DNA from: an uncultured Anaerolineae bacterium
Lineage (GTDB): Bacteria; Chloroflexota; Anaerolineae; CG2-30-64-16
Length of the DNA stretch: 64,000 bases
NCBI GenBank assembly: GCA_937124585.1
Contig: CAKZKT010000096.1
Location: 1-64,000 of the forward strand
Reading direction: 5' to 3'
Shown here: one piece after another, positions 1-7,943 of the stretch
Position numbering within the stretch: the stretch's first letter is position 1
How the letters are laid out: each line of letters begins with the position of its first letter
Made by a program: the position numbers and the translations under genes
The notes under the pieces: generated by a model
Told to the model about the DNA's origin: nothing
Database searches by the model: none
What the model saw: the letters and a program-made list of their open reading frames with translations, nothing else

Positions 1-90
1 CGAAGCAAAGCCGTCGCGCGCCTGCTCACAGCAGGAGATTGCTTCGGGGCAAACGACGCCCCTCGCAATGACCGACATTTTTGCGGTATA
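1..90. repeat. Dispersed-repeat-like intergenic sequence at the window edge
   Basis: This non-coding edge holds a short hairpin (CCTGC/GCAGG around position 30) and the motif GGAGATTGCTTCGGGG with GCCCCTCGCAATGACC downstream. Together these form an imperfect inverted repeat. Similar GAGATTGCTTCG...CGCAATGAC sequences are scattered through many bacterial genomes, which is why I call it a repeat. I see no second copy in this window, so the call rests on recognition alone. Confidence 0.35.
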
Positions 91-104
91 TCCGCTTCAT
101 GGCT

Positions 105-2018
105 TCACGGCGGTGACTCCCAATCATACCAAAACACCTTCGCCAGATACGCGTACGCTTCATCCGAGCCCACCAGCAGCGCCAGCTCCCGATTGAGCTT
201 GGCCGACACCTCGCTGCCGTTCATGCTGCCGACGAGGACCCAGCCACGGCCCTCGATCTGTGCCAGGATCATCTTATTGTGAAGCCCCTGGCCGGTCGGG
301 TTGCGCCGCCGTGCCTGCAGGTCGAGGCCTTCGTAAGCCGCAAGCGCGTTCAGGTATTCGACGGTGCGCAGGTTGCTGCGCGGGCTGGACAGATCGTCGA
401 AGTAGGGATCGAGCAACACGCGCACACGCGCGCCGCGACGAGCGGCGGCAAGATAGGCCGCCAGTCGCCGATTGGGGGCGCTTTCGACATCGCTATTCTC
501 CGCACCCCACCAGGTCTGCTCGTATAGCTGTTCGACCAGCACCGTATCACCGGGGCCGGCCTGGGCGATGAGGCCCAGCAAGCCGTCGCGCGTGCGCAGG
601 CTCTGCTCGGGCGCGCTGATGACCTGGAAGGTGAAGACGCCCGTGATCTGCAGCGGCTGCGGCTTCAGGATCGGGTACGAGGAGCCGCCCGACTGATAGG
701 AGGGGGTGAATCCGACCGACGGCGCACCGAGCTTCAAATCTGTCGCATCCCACGCCCACAAGTCCTCATGGCGGTCGGGTGCAATGTCGGCCTCCAGGTA
801 GGCCCGCACGGCCGCTACGACCGCCGGCGCGTCGGTTGCCAGGTAGACGCCGCGCCGGCCGCGCGTGCCGTCGGCCTTGTCATCATTCGGGAAGGATTCG
901 GCGCTCGGATTTTCGCTGCCGATCAGCGCCAGCCGGCCATCGAGCACCCAGAATTTGCCGTGCTGATAGCTGTAGCGCTTGCTGACGCCCGTGGATTTGT
1001 TGGCTCGAAAGTAGTAGACGCGACCTCCTGCCTGGACAATCTGCTGCACGATCCAGCGCTGTTGATCGGTCACGCCGCCAGGCGGCGCGCTCTCCAGGGC
1101 CAGCGTCACCCGAACGCCCGCGCGCGCCCGGCTCGCCAGGATCTCGCCCAGAGCGGCACTGTCAAACGTGTAGCCCTCGAACCAGATGCTCTCCTGCGCA
1201 GACTCCAGCAACGCTTGCAATGCTGCATATGAATGATCGGGCGCAACGATCACCTGCAGGTGGGCGGGTTCGGTCACGATCTGAGGCTGAAAGAAGCGCT
1301 CCAACTCCCAGCCGGGGAACTGCGTCCGCCGACCGTTGATGAGATCGGCCGGGTCCTGCGCCCAGTCGCCACGCGTGTCCGTATCCGGCAGGGGCAGGCC
1401 CGTGTCCTGATCCAGCTTGCGGTAGAGGATCTGGCCGGCCTCGCTGAAGCTGGACGAGGGACGATAGGGGTAGACGGCAGCCCCCTGCCAGCCCGGCCCG
1501 CTCACGTCGCCCGCCTCATAGACGAGGGTGTCCGAGTAGCGGCCCGCCGGATGGATCAGCGTGACCCGGCCGCCAGTGTTGGCGAACTGAAGGGCCGATC
1601 CGGCCAGGTTGGGGACGGTCGGGTCGGTGTTGCCGTCGTATTCGCAGTCGGGCTTGAAGCCGAAGCTCAGGGTAAAGCTGACGGCCCGCCGGGCACACCA
1701 TAATTTGCGCTTCGCGGGCAGCATCAGCTCCAGACCGAAACGGACCGTGCGTCGGCCATCGCTGACCTGCCAGCCCTCCAGGCTGACCGGCCAGGGCAGC
1801 GGATTGTAGATCTGAAAGGCCTCGTCCGGCTCGCCGACGCGATAGGTGTCGTAGTAGAGCGCGCTGATCAGGAGCGGGGCAGGTTCCTCGTGGGCGAAAT
1901 GGGCGATGAGCGGCAGATAGCAACGCAGCGTCGGCGGTTCGTCCTGGGCCAAAACGGCCACCGGAACGATGGCCCCGATCAGGACGACCCTCACAAGAAA
2001 CATCAGACGCAGGTACAT
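105..2018 (-). CDS. Secreted lamin-tail-domain / phospholipase D-like protein
   Basis: The 637-residue product starts at an ATG preceded by GGGAGG. The longer open frame upstream would run into the divergent LysR gene. Residues 1-23 form a signal peptide ending near VAVLAQ. Residues about 50-150 look like a lamin-tail domain (FQIYNPLPWPVSLEGW). Two PLD HKD motifs follow: HGKFWVLD...GSEN near residue 350-372 and HNKMILAQ...GSMNGSE near 580-602. PLD-superfamily enzymes with two HKD motifs hydrolyse or transfer phosphodiester bonds (phospholipids or nucleic acids). The lamin-tail plus secretion signal suggests an extracellular nuclease or phospholipase. The substrate cannot be told from sequence. 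It is divergent from the LysR gene. Confidence 0.85.
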   Translation of the reverse strand: MYLRLMFLVRVVLIGAIVPVAVLAQDEPPTLRCYLPLIAHFAHEEPAPLLISALYYDTYRVGEPDEAFQIYNPLPWPVSLEGWQVSDGRRTVRFGLELMLPAKRKLWCARRAVSFTLSFGFKPDCEYDGNTDPTVPNLAGSALQFANTGGRVTLIHPAGRYSDTLVYEAGDVSGPGWQGAAVYPYRPSSSFSEAGQILYRKLDQDTGLPLPDTDTRGDWAQDPADLINGRRTQFPGWELERFFQPQIVTEPAHLQVIVAPDHSYAALQALLESAQESIWFEGYTFDSAALGEILASRARAGVRVTLALESAPPGGVTDQQRWIVQQIVQAGGRVYYFRANKSTGVSKRYSYQHGKFWVLDGRLALIGSENPSAESFPNDDKADGTRGRRGVYLATDAPAVVAAVRAYLEADIAPDRHEDLWAWDATDLKLGAPSVGFTPSYQSGGSSYPILKPQPLQITGVFTFQVISAPEQSLRTRDGLLGLIAQAGPGDTVLVEQLYEQTWWGAENSDVESAPNRRLAAYLAAARRGARVRVLLDPYFDDLSSPRSNLRTVEYLNALAAYEGLDLQARRRNPTGQGLHNKMILAQIEGRGWVLVGSMNGSEVSAKLNRELALLVGSDEAYAYLAKVFWYDWESPP

Positions 2019-2050
2019 GGTCCCTCCCGTATTGTCCTGAAAAGCTCGGA

Positions 2051-2082
2051 CATGCCGGGCATCTTCCGGCATGCCCGACATG
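2051..2082. repeat. Imperfect inverted repeat in the divergent PLD/LysR spacer
   Basis: CATGCCGGGCAT and ATGCCCGACATG form a 12-bp stem with one mismatch around an 8-nt loop. It lies in the leader of the PLD-like gene and could be a structured 5' UTR or a degenerate palindromic repeat. Nothing else clear is visible in the roughly 250-bp spacer. I could not find a convincing LysR T-N11-A operator with confidence. Confidence 0.45.
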
Positions 2083-2265
2083 CAGACGCGGCCCGGAGAG
2101 GACCGCGCCGGACACCGACTGACCCATGAATAGCCACGGAGTATAGCGCAACCGGGCACAGCATTCAAAAAGCGGACATGCGGGTTCGGCCCGTGATTCG
2201 GCGCGCCATATTTGTACCTGACTTCTATCATTGCCTGTTGCGACCTGCAGCGAGAAAATAGGCAC

Positions 2266-3189
2266 ATGTTGAATTTACATGAGCTCAATGTTTTCGTGGA
2301 AGCAGCGCAAGTCGAGAATTTCTCCGTCGCCGCGCGGCGTCTCTATCTGAGCCAGCCGGCCGTCAGCCTGCACGTGCGCAATCTGGAGCAGCAATTCGGA
2401 GTGGAGCTGTTTCAGCGCAATGGCCGCAACATCACGCTCAGCGAGGCGGGAAAGGTCTTACTGCCGCTGGCGCAGCAGGTTCTTTACAATGCCAAACGAC
2501 TGGAAGAGACGATGATGGGGCTGCGCGGCCGGGTCATCGGTCGGCTTTCGATCGCTTGCAGCACAACGGTCGGCAAGTATGTGCTGCCGCGGCTGGTGGC
2601 GGGCTTTCGCAGCTGCTATCCCGATGTCGCGGTCGAGATCAACGTGATGAGCCGCCGGGCCGCGCTGGATTGGCTGCTGGAAGGCCGCGCCGAGATCGCG
2701 GTCGTCTCTACGCACCTCAGCCATCACGACCTGGAATTTGCGCCGTTCTTGACCGATCAGGTGATTCTGATCGTGCCGCCGGGCCATTCGTGGGCTGGCG
2801 GCCAGACGGTGACGCCGCAAGACCTGCGGACTGTGCCGTTCATCCTGCGCGAGGTGACCGCCGGCACCTATGAGGTGCTGGCCGAGGGACTGGCTGCCCA
2901 CGGCATGAGCATCGGGGAGCTACAGGTCGTCTTGACTTTGGCGAATGCCGAGGCGATCGAGATGTCGGTCGAGGCGGGGATCGGCGTGGCGTTCGTTTCA
3001 CGGCTGGCAGCCGCCCGCGGGCTTGCCCTGGGCAAGGTGATCGAGGTGCCCGTGGCAGGCATGCAGCTTTCGCGCGAAATCTACATGGTGCGCCATCGGC
3101 GTCGGCCCAGCACGCCCTTGCAGCAGACCTTCTGGGACTTCGCATTCGCTCCGATCAATGAGCCGATCCGCAAGATGCCGATGGCATGA
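2266..3189 (+). CDS. LysR-family transcriptional regulator
   Basis: The 307-residue product starts at the ATG of MLNLHELNVF, which matches the normal LysR N-terminus. The upstream in-frame extension is not conserved-looking. Residues 1-60 hold the winged HTH (LSQPAVSLHVRNLEQQFG), and residues about 90-295 the periplasmic-binding-like effector domain. The length fits the family (about 300). LysR proteins bind DNA as tetramers and respond to a small co-inducer. Target candidates by position are the divergent PLD-like gene and the convergent cytochrome/rhodanese module, but nothing in the sequence fixes the effector. Confidence 0.9.
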   Translation: MLNLHELNVFVEAAQVENFSVAARRLYLSQPAVSLHVRNLEQQFGVELFQRNGRNITLSEAGKVLLPLAQQVLYNAKRLEETMMGLRGRVIGRLSIACSTTVGKYVLPRLVAGFRSCYPDVAVEINVMSRRAALDWLLEGRAEIAVVSTHLSHHDLEFAPFLTDQVILIVPPGHSWAGGQTVTPQDLRTVPFILREVTAGTYEVLAEGLAAHGMSIGELQVVLTLANAEAIEMSVEAGIGVAFVSRLAAARGLALGKVIEVPVAGMQLSREIYMVRHRRRPSTPLQQTFWDFAFAPINEPIRKMPMA

Positions 3190-3191
3190 CG

Positions 3192-3237
3192 ATATGACGA
3201 GGCGATGGGCTGTCACCGACCCATCGCCTCGTCATAT
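3192..3237. terminator. Bidirectional terminator-like hairpin between convergent genes
   Basis: A perfect 18-bp inverted repeat (ATATGACGAGGCGATGGG and its complement) with a 10-nt loop sits directly between the stop of the LysR gene and the stop of the multiheme cytochrome. There is no long T-tract, but the stem ends in AT-rich sequence on both sides. A role in ending both transcripts is likely. Confidence 0.7.
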
Positions 3238-3252
3238 TGTCACCCTGTCCCC

Positions 3253-4713
3253 TCACTGTCCCACTTTCGGCGGTATGCGAGTCGGGATGACGCTCTGATT
3301 GGCCTTTACCTCGTAGGGCTTCAGGTCTTTCTCGCTTAAGAAGAGCTGCTCGTTGCCGTGGCATGCGTCGCAGGTCTTGTTCTGCGGCGTGATGCGCTGG
3401 ATGTTGTGCGGCGTGGCATACTTCCACGTCGGCAGCGCGTCGAACTTCGCCAGGACATCCTTGCCGTAGAAGTCGAAGTTGGTCGGGTCAATCGGCACGT
3501 GGCGCAGCACCACATAGTTCCAGGGCCGGTCGGCGCTCTTCTTCGGGTTCAGGCCGATCTTGAATGTTATCACGCTCGGCTCGATCTTGTAGAACGGCTG
3601 CCCCTTCTCGTTGGTCTGGACATGGCAGCTGTAGCAGCTCTTGTTGGCCACGCTATGGCACACCTGGCAGGCCAGCTTGTCGCCGTGGATGTTGTGCTGC
3701 ATGATCTGCCCCTGGCCGGGCGCCGCGTTGGGATGGCAGTCGAGACAGGCCGGCGCGGGCTTGCCGTCATAGCGTTCTGTCTGGTTCCCGGCTTCGCCCA
3801 TGCCGTGCAATTCCTGGCCGGTGTGGCATTTGAAGCAGGCCATGCCCGCCTTCGTCCAGTGGACATCGGCCGGGATGCCCTCGTTGCGCCCCGTGTATTC
3901 ATCGTTGACGCGCGAGCCGTGACAGCCGGTGCACGTCCGCGTGAAGGCCTGCACCTTCTTGAACTGATGGCCGCTGATCAGGCCGCCGCCCACGCTGGTG
4001 GGCTGGCTGACGTGACACTGGCCGCAGCTGGTGTGGCACGATGAACAGTGGTTGGCTTTGGCTTGCTCCCATGCGGCATGGCTGGCCGGTGCATCGCCCA
4101 GCCGCTGGCTGATGATGGTGTCGTAGCCGTGGGAGTCGAAGTGCAGGCTTTTCACCTGCGCTTTGGTGATGTCGGCGTGGCAGGTGCCGCATAGTTTGGT
4201 GGCCGATTCGGCGTTCGCAGTGGGATCGGTTACGACCCCTTTGTGGGCCACAGCCATGTCATCGGAGCCGCCCTGGCCACCGTGACACTGGATGCAGTTG
4301 GCAACTTTGGCATGTGGATCGTTCTGGACGAACTTCTCAGGATCTACGTAGACTTTTTCCCATGCCTCCACCGGAGGCACTTCTCCTCCTCAGCCTTCAC
4401 CTTCGGAGAGCTTCTCCGTTGGTTCTTCGGCTTTGGCGAGCTGCTGCAGGGTCTCCTGATCGGTGTGGCACTTGACGCAGTTGTCGGCGCTGGACAACGG
4501 CGCGGTCGTCGGCGCCAGCGTGGCCGTGGGCGGCGCCTGAGTCGGCGCCTGCGTGGCGGTCGGCGCCGCCGTGGGTGGAGGCTGTGTGGGCGCTTCTGCG
4601 ACTGGCACAGTGGTCGGCGCAGGCGCCGGTTGCCCGGCGCACGCCGCCAGCAGTCCGATCAGCAGCAGGGCGCCGAACAGCCAGGCGGTGCGCGATATGG
4701 CGTGTTTCAGCAT
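3253..4713 (-). CDS. Selenocysteine-containing 11-heme cytochrome c lipoprotein (read through in-frame UGA)
   Basis: The frame runs from an ATG with an AGGAGGAGG Shine-Dalgarno through a lipoprotein signal (LLIGLLAAC), a Thr/Pro/Ala linker and one CVKCH heme site. It meets a UGA at position 4390-4392 and continues in the same frame to ten more CxxCH sites (CIQCH, CGTCH, CSSCH, CGQCH, CTGCH, CFKCH, CLDCH, CQVCH, CYSCH, CDACH). The downstream half alone could start only at a GTG and would have no export signal, yet c-type hemes are attached outside the cytoplasm. So a single 486-residue product with Sec at residue 108 is the most economical reading. A hairpin matching bacterial SECIS rules follows the UGA. 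The likely role is extracytoplasmic electron transfer. A nonsense mutation or sequencing error remains possible. Confidence 0.75.
4362..4380 (-). promoter_or_regulatory. Candidate bacterial SECIS hairpin downstream of the in-frame UGA
   Basis: In the mRNA, GUGCCUCC pairs with GGAGGCAU (8 bp, one G-U) around the three-base loop GGU. The loop begins 17 nt after the UGA. Published bacterial SECIS rules ask for a G in the first two loop positions and a loop 16-37 nt from the UGA. Both are met. SelB would bind this element to insert selenocysteine. The same hairpin partly masks the alternative GTG start at 4378-4380. Confidence 0.65.
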
Positions 4714-4800
4714 GATCCCTCCTCCTGTGGAATATTCTGTATGCGGTCGGTTCGCTCTGCGCGCGGGCCAGAAAGGCCGGCCCAAGCCGAAAAACGATAT

Positions 4801-4863
4801 GGAGTCGGCTCCTCAATCCGATTCGGTCATGCAGGACCGGGATCGGTTTGAGAAGCCGACTCC
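4801..4863 (-). terminator. Long hairpin with T-run between rhodanese gene and cytochrome gene
   Basis: GGAGTCGGCT pairs with AGCCGACTCC, then CTCAATCCGAT with ATCGGTTTGAG (one mismatch), then CGGTC with GACCG around a small loop. It is a nearly continuous 26-bp stem. On the minus strand it is followed within about six bases by TTTTT. It probably ends or attenuates transcription from the rhodanese gene before the cytochrome gene, leaving the latter with reduced read-through or its own promoter. Confidence 0.6.
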
Positions 4864-4902
4864 AGACTCGATGATCGTTCGCCTACCCGACGATTTGACG
4901 CC

Positions 4903-5994
4903 CTATTGCCTGCGCAGCGCCAGGCCGGCGCCGGCCAGGCCCAGGCCCACCAAAAGGAGGGCGATCAACGGCGCGCCCGTTTTCGGGACGGTTACCGGAG
5001 CAGGCGCCGCGGCCGGAGCCGCCGCAGCAGGCGCTGCGGCCGGCTGCGGCGAGACCTCCAGCGCATATTTGCCGCTGTTCTTTTCCATGTTCCACACCCC
5101 GATCGAGACACCCTCGACGATCGCCCACGACGGCATGCCGAATTGCAGGTTCCACGCATCATAGCCCAACATGCGCAGTGCGGCGGTCGCCTGGCTAGCC
5201 GACTGTCCGGAGTAGCAGTAGACCACGATCTGTTTGCTCTTAGGGAGTTTGGCCAGTGTCTCGACCTTGAACAGGTTGGCGAGCGTCACATTGGCCGCGC
5301 CCGGGATATGGCCCAGAGCATAGTCCTCGGCCTTGCGCACGTCAATGATCAGCGGATCATTGCCCTTGTCGCCGTCGTTCAGGTTGGCGAAGACATCCGC
5401 GGCTTTAATGTTCTTGAACCCACCGGGGAAATAGGCGATAGCCGCGTCCTGCACGGTTGCACCGAGTGGTTTGGGCGCCTCGCCCTTCTCGGGCAGCTGC
5501 GCGACATCCTTCGAGACCGGGTATTTGCCGCTCTGCTCGGCCTTGAAGGGATAGGTCACCTTGTCGTTGTAGCCCCAGCTGGGGATGCCGTAGGTGAGGT
5601 TGTAGGCATCGAAGCCCAACATGCGCAGGCCGGCCACGGTCTGGCTAGCCGTCTGGCCGCTGTAGCAGTTGACGACGATTTGCTTGTTCTTGGGCAGCTT
5701 GGCCAGCCCCTCGGCGCTGAAGATATCTTTGGCCGTCATGTTGACCGCACCCGGGATGTGGCCGTTGGCGAAATCGGCCGCAGCACGAATGTCAATGATG
5801 TACGGGTCGTTTGATTTGTCGCCGTCGTTGAGGTTGGCGTACAGGTCTTTCGCCGTGATGGTCTTGATGCCGCCGGCGAAATACTTCTCGGCCGCAGCCT
5901 GGATGGGGTCGCCGGCCTGCGCCAGCGCGGTGGTGGCAGTCAGACTCAACAGCAGCAGGACTGCCAGCAAGGTGAATAGAACTTTACGGGACAT
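4903..5994 (-). CDS. Exported tandem-rhodanese protein with C-terminal PKTG/TM/RR anchor
   Basis: The 363-residue product starts at an ATG with a CAGGAGG ribosome site. The signal peptide ends near ATTALAQA. Two rhodanese-homology domains follow, with active-site loops CYSGQTAS (Cys110) and CYSGQSAS (Cys260) and the typical DIR/DVRKAEDYALGHIPGA motifs. The C-terminus has an Ala/Pro linker, then PKTG, a hydrophobic helix and RRQ. That layout resembles a sortase sorting signal or a simple C-terminal membrane anchor. Rhodaneses carry sulfane sulfur, and some carry selenium, on the active cysteine. The neighbour downstream on the same strand is the UGA-containing multiheme cytochrome, suggesting an extracytoplasmic sulfur or selenium redox module. 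Confidence 0.85.
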   Translation of the reverse strand: MSRKVLFTLLAVLLLLSLTATTALAQAGDPIQAAAEKYFAGGIKTITAKDLYANLNDGDKSNDPYIIDIRAAADFANGHIPGAVNMTAKDIFSAEGLAKLPKNKQIVVNCYSGQTASQTVAGLRMLGFDAYNLTYGIPSWGYNDKVTYPFKAEQSGKYPVSKDVAQLPEKGEAPKPLGATVQDAAIAYFPGGFKNIKAADVFANLNDGDKGNDPLIIDVRKAEDYALGHIPGAANVTLANLFKVETLAKLPKSKQIVVYCYSGQSASQATAALRMLGYDAWNLQFGMPSWAIVEGVSIGVWNMEKNSGKYALEVSPQPAAAPAAAAPAAAPAPVTVPKTGAPLIALLLVGLGLAGAGLALRRQ

Positions 5995-6114
5995 CTGATC
6001 CTCCTGGTTGATGGTGAAATCGCCGGATACGCGAATAGTCGCACGTTGGTGCAAATTATCTCAGATATCCCCAGTGAGATTTATGATTTTGGTCAGCCTG
6101 TATTATTTGGACTA

Positions 6115-6143
6115 ATTATAAGAAGTCTCGTTTACGTTTATAA
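6115..6143 (-). promoter_or_regulatory. Possible promoter of the rhodanese gene
   Basis: On the minus strand a consensus TATAAT stands 17 nt after a weak TTATAA, in an unusually AT-rich patch upstream of the rhodanese gene. The leader would be about 110 nt. The -35 match is poor, so only the -10 is convincing. Confidence 0.4.
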
Positions 6144-6153
6144 GCCAGGCGCG

Positions 6154-6375
6154 TTAGCGCGGCAGGAGCGGCTGCAGAGCGCGTTCAGTCTTTTGGACGG
6201 CGCCATACGGACAGGCCGAGATGCAGATCATGCAGCCACGGCAGCGGCCCATGTCAATGGCGGGCAGGTCGCCGCGCTCATATTGGACGATGGCGCGTAT
6301 TTTGCACACCAACCGTGCCTGACAGGTGGCGCAGGTCTGACAGGTGTGCACGTCAATCTGCAGGGCGGGTCTCAT
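6154..6375 (-). CDS. Small ferredoxin-like 4Fe-4S protein
   Basis: The 73-residue product is read from the ATG of MRPALQID. An upstream TTG in frame has no ribosome site. The C-terminal half has a standard 4Fe-4S motif, CRGCMICISACPYGA. The N-terminal half has CQTCATCQARLVC, which could supply the remaining ligands of a second cluster in a pseudo-symmetric ferredoxin fold. It is a likely soluble electron carrier. It lies upstream of the rhodanese/cytochrome module on the same strand, but a roughly 160-bp spacer with its own promoter candidate lies between, so co-function is only a guess. Confidence 0.7.
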   Translation of the reverse strand: MRPALQIDVHTCQTCATCQARLVCKIRAIVQYERGDLPAIDMGRCRGCMICISACPYGAVQKTERALQPLLPR

Positions 6376-6416
6376 GAACAATAGGATACCACAATCGGGC
6401 AGACCAGGCAAAAGTA

Positions 6417-6452
6417 CAGGCGCCGGACACGTTTCGGTGTGTCCGACGCCTG
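6417..6452 (-). terminator. Rho-independent terminator after the DUF4956 gene
   Basis: CAGGCGCCGGACAC and GTGTCCGACGCCTG form a 14-bp stem with one mismatch. On the minus strand it is followed by TACTTTTG. It sits just past the stop of the DUF4956 gene. Confidence 0.7.
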
Positions 6453-6460
6453 GGGGCCGC

Positions 6461-7099
6461 TCAGTCGTCTGCTGTCGGCTCGGCCTCGTCTGTCAGGCCG
6501 GTATCGTTGTAGCGCCGCGGGCGATGATTGCGCGGCTCGTCATAGAAGACGCGCAGCTCGGCCGTATCGTTGAGGAAGTTGAGCCGGCCGATGACCACGC
6601 CTTTGATCGGCAGGCCGGTGCGCTGTCGCAGGTCAGCGAGGAGCTCGTCGCAACGCTCCGGCGTGATCAGGTCAATGCGATCGTAGCGAATGCGTTGACT
6701 GCTTTCGAAATGAAATCCCCATTCCCGTTCGAGCACGAAGAGCACGCCGGCCATGGTCGCGTTCACGGCCAGCAACACGGTCCAGGCCTGGTCGCGCATC
6801 AGCACCGAGTTGATCACCGGCAGCGCGATGACGATGAAGAGATAGGTCATCTCGCGCGTCGACATCGTGCTGGTGCGATAGCGCAGCACCGAAAAGATGG
6901 CGAACAGGCCCAGTCCCACTCCCAGGCTCAGTTCCGCGCTGGCCAGAAAGCTCACCACGAAATAGATGACGCTATTGATGGCGAGATAGGTGAAGACGTA
7001 ATTTTTGCTCGGATTGGCCGGGTAGTAGATGAAGCGCACGATGGTGAAGGCGATCAGCAGATTGATGGCAAACCCGGCGAACAGGCTGACGAAGTCCAT
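6461..7099 (-). CDS. DUF4956 family membrane protein
   Basis: The product has about 212 residues. It is read from the second ATG (MDFVSLF), because GAGAGG lies six bases before it and abuts the first ATG. Four hydrophobic segments span residues about 8-120, with the conserved GLFAIFSVLRYRTSTMSTREMTY region (positions 6840-6910) typical of DUF4956. A soluble tail follows. The family is uncharacterised, but it is very often encoded next to a VTC-domain protein, as here (10-bp spacing). That suggests a shared role at the membrane, perhaps in polyphosphate or surface polymer metabolism. Confidence 0.85.
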   Translation of the reverse strand: MDFVSLFAGFAINLLIAFTIVRFIYYPANPSKNYVFTYLAINSVIYFVVSFLASAELSLGVGLGLFAIFSVLRYRTSTMSTREMTYLFIVIALPVINSVLMRDQAWTVLLAVNATMAGVLFVLEREWGFHFESSQRIRYDRIDLITPERCDELLADLRQRTGLPIKGVVIGRLNFLNDTAELRVFYDEPRNHRPRRYNDTGLTDEAEPTADD

Positions 7100-7109
7100 G
7101 GACATCCTC

Positions 7110-7943
7110 TCAAGCGAGCGTGGTTTGATCGTTTTCGTGTGTCAGACGGGCCAATAATCGGTGTTTGGCTTTGAAGCGGTTGTATTTGATATCGGAGCGG
7201 AGCAGGCTGATGCCGACGCAATACTTGCTGAATCCGGTCTCGCGCACGTGATACCGGTGCATCAGTCGGACAAACTCCGAAGCAGAGCGGCTGCCCGCGT
7301 ATTTCACTTCGGCGATGACGATGTCGGGCAGCGCGATCTGGCCCGTGTCACGAGCAAATTTCACGTCGAAATCCACCGTAACGCGTTCGGCCTGCCGGGC
7401 GCTGACCAGGGTGATGCGGGTGTAGTGATTCCAGAGGCACGGGATCAATGTGTCGGCCGGATAGGGGCAGGCTTGCGCCAGAAAAGCCTCGGCCTGGGCC
7501 GGCAGCATTGTTACCGGCGCCTCGGTTGGGATGCGTCGCTTCACCGTGCGCCGGCCGCCTGTCCGGTGTTTCACCTCCAGGAAGGCGGTGGCCGAGTCCA
7601 CGTACTCACGCGTGCGCACCTTGTAGCGATCCGGCGCGCCGGCATGGTGGCGACGATACATGGCCAGATCTGAGGTGTCGAAGTAGAGCGTGCGATAGTG
7701 ACTGAGAGGCTGGCCGGCGATCATCAGCACGGCATAGGCATCGCGCAGCTCGCTCAGCACCGGCAAGAGCAGGTGCTGCGGCAACAGGTACTTGATCTCT
7801 GACCGATCGAGCAGCGCTGCGCCTTCCAGCTGCGCCAGAGTGATCGGTTCAAATGTCGCCAGCAGATTCGTCAGGGCTCTGGAGAAAGTCGCTGCGTCTG
7901 CATCCTGGATCATCTGCTCAGTCGTTTCCGTCAGGGTGAACAT
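7110..7943 (-). CDS. VTC-domain (polyphosphate polymerase-like) protein
   Basis: The 277-residue product starts at the ATG of MFTLTETTEQ, preceded by GGAG eight bases upstream. The longer open frame upstream looks non-coding. The body has the VTC tunnel-fold pattern: RSEIKYLLP, SHYRTLYFDT, RYKVRTREY, FLEVKHRTGGRRTVKRR, DFDVKFAR and IVIAEVKY. These are basic residues and acidic metal ligands lining the tunnel. Eukaryotic Vtc4 makes polyphosphate from ATP with this domain. Bacterial versions are mostly untested. It is coupled to the DUF4956 gene downstream. Confidence 0.85.
   Translation of the reverse strand: MFTLTETTEQMIQDADAATFSRALTNLLATFEPITLAQLEGAALLDRSEIKYLLPQHLLLPVLSELRDAYAVLMIAGQPLSHYRTLYFDTSDLAMYRRHHAGAPDRYKVRTREYVDSATAFLEVKHRTGGRRTVKRRIPTEAPVTMLPAQAEAFLAQACPYPADTLIPCLWNHYTRITLVSARQAERVTVDFDVKFARDTGQIALPDIVIAEVKYAGSRSASEFVRLMHRYHVRETGFSKYCVGISLLRSDIKYNRFKAKHRLLARLTHENDQTTLA

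Noticed and set aside
3253-4390. An independent cytochrome gene starting at the GTG at 4378-4380 after GGAGGAG
   Set aside because: It is possible by ribosome-site logic, but the product would lack an export signal although it has ten CxxCH sites, and the upstream lipoprotein would be a pointless one-heme stub. I kept it only as the alternative reading.
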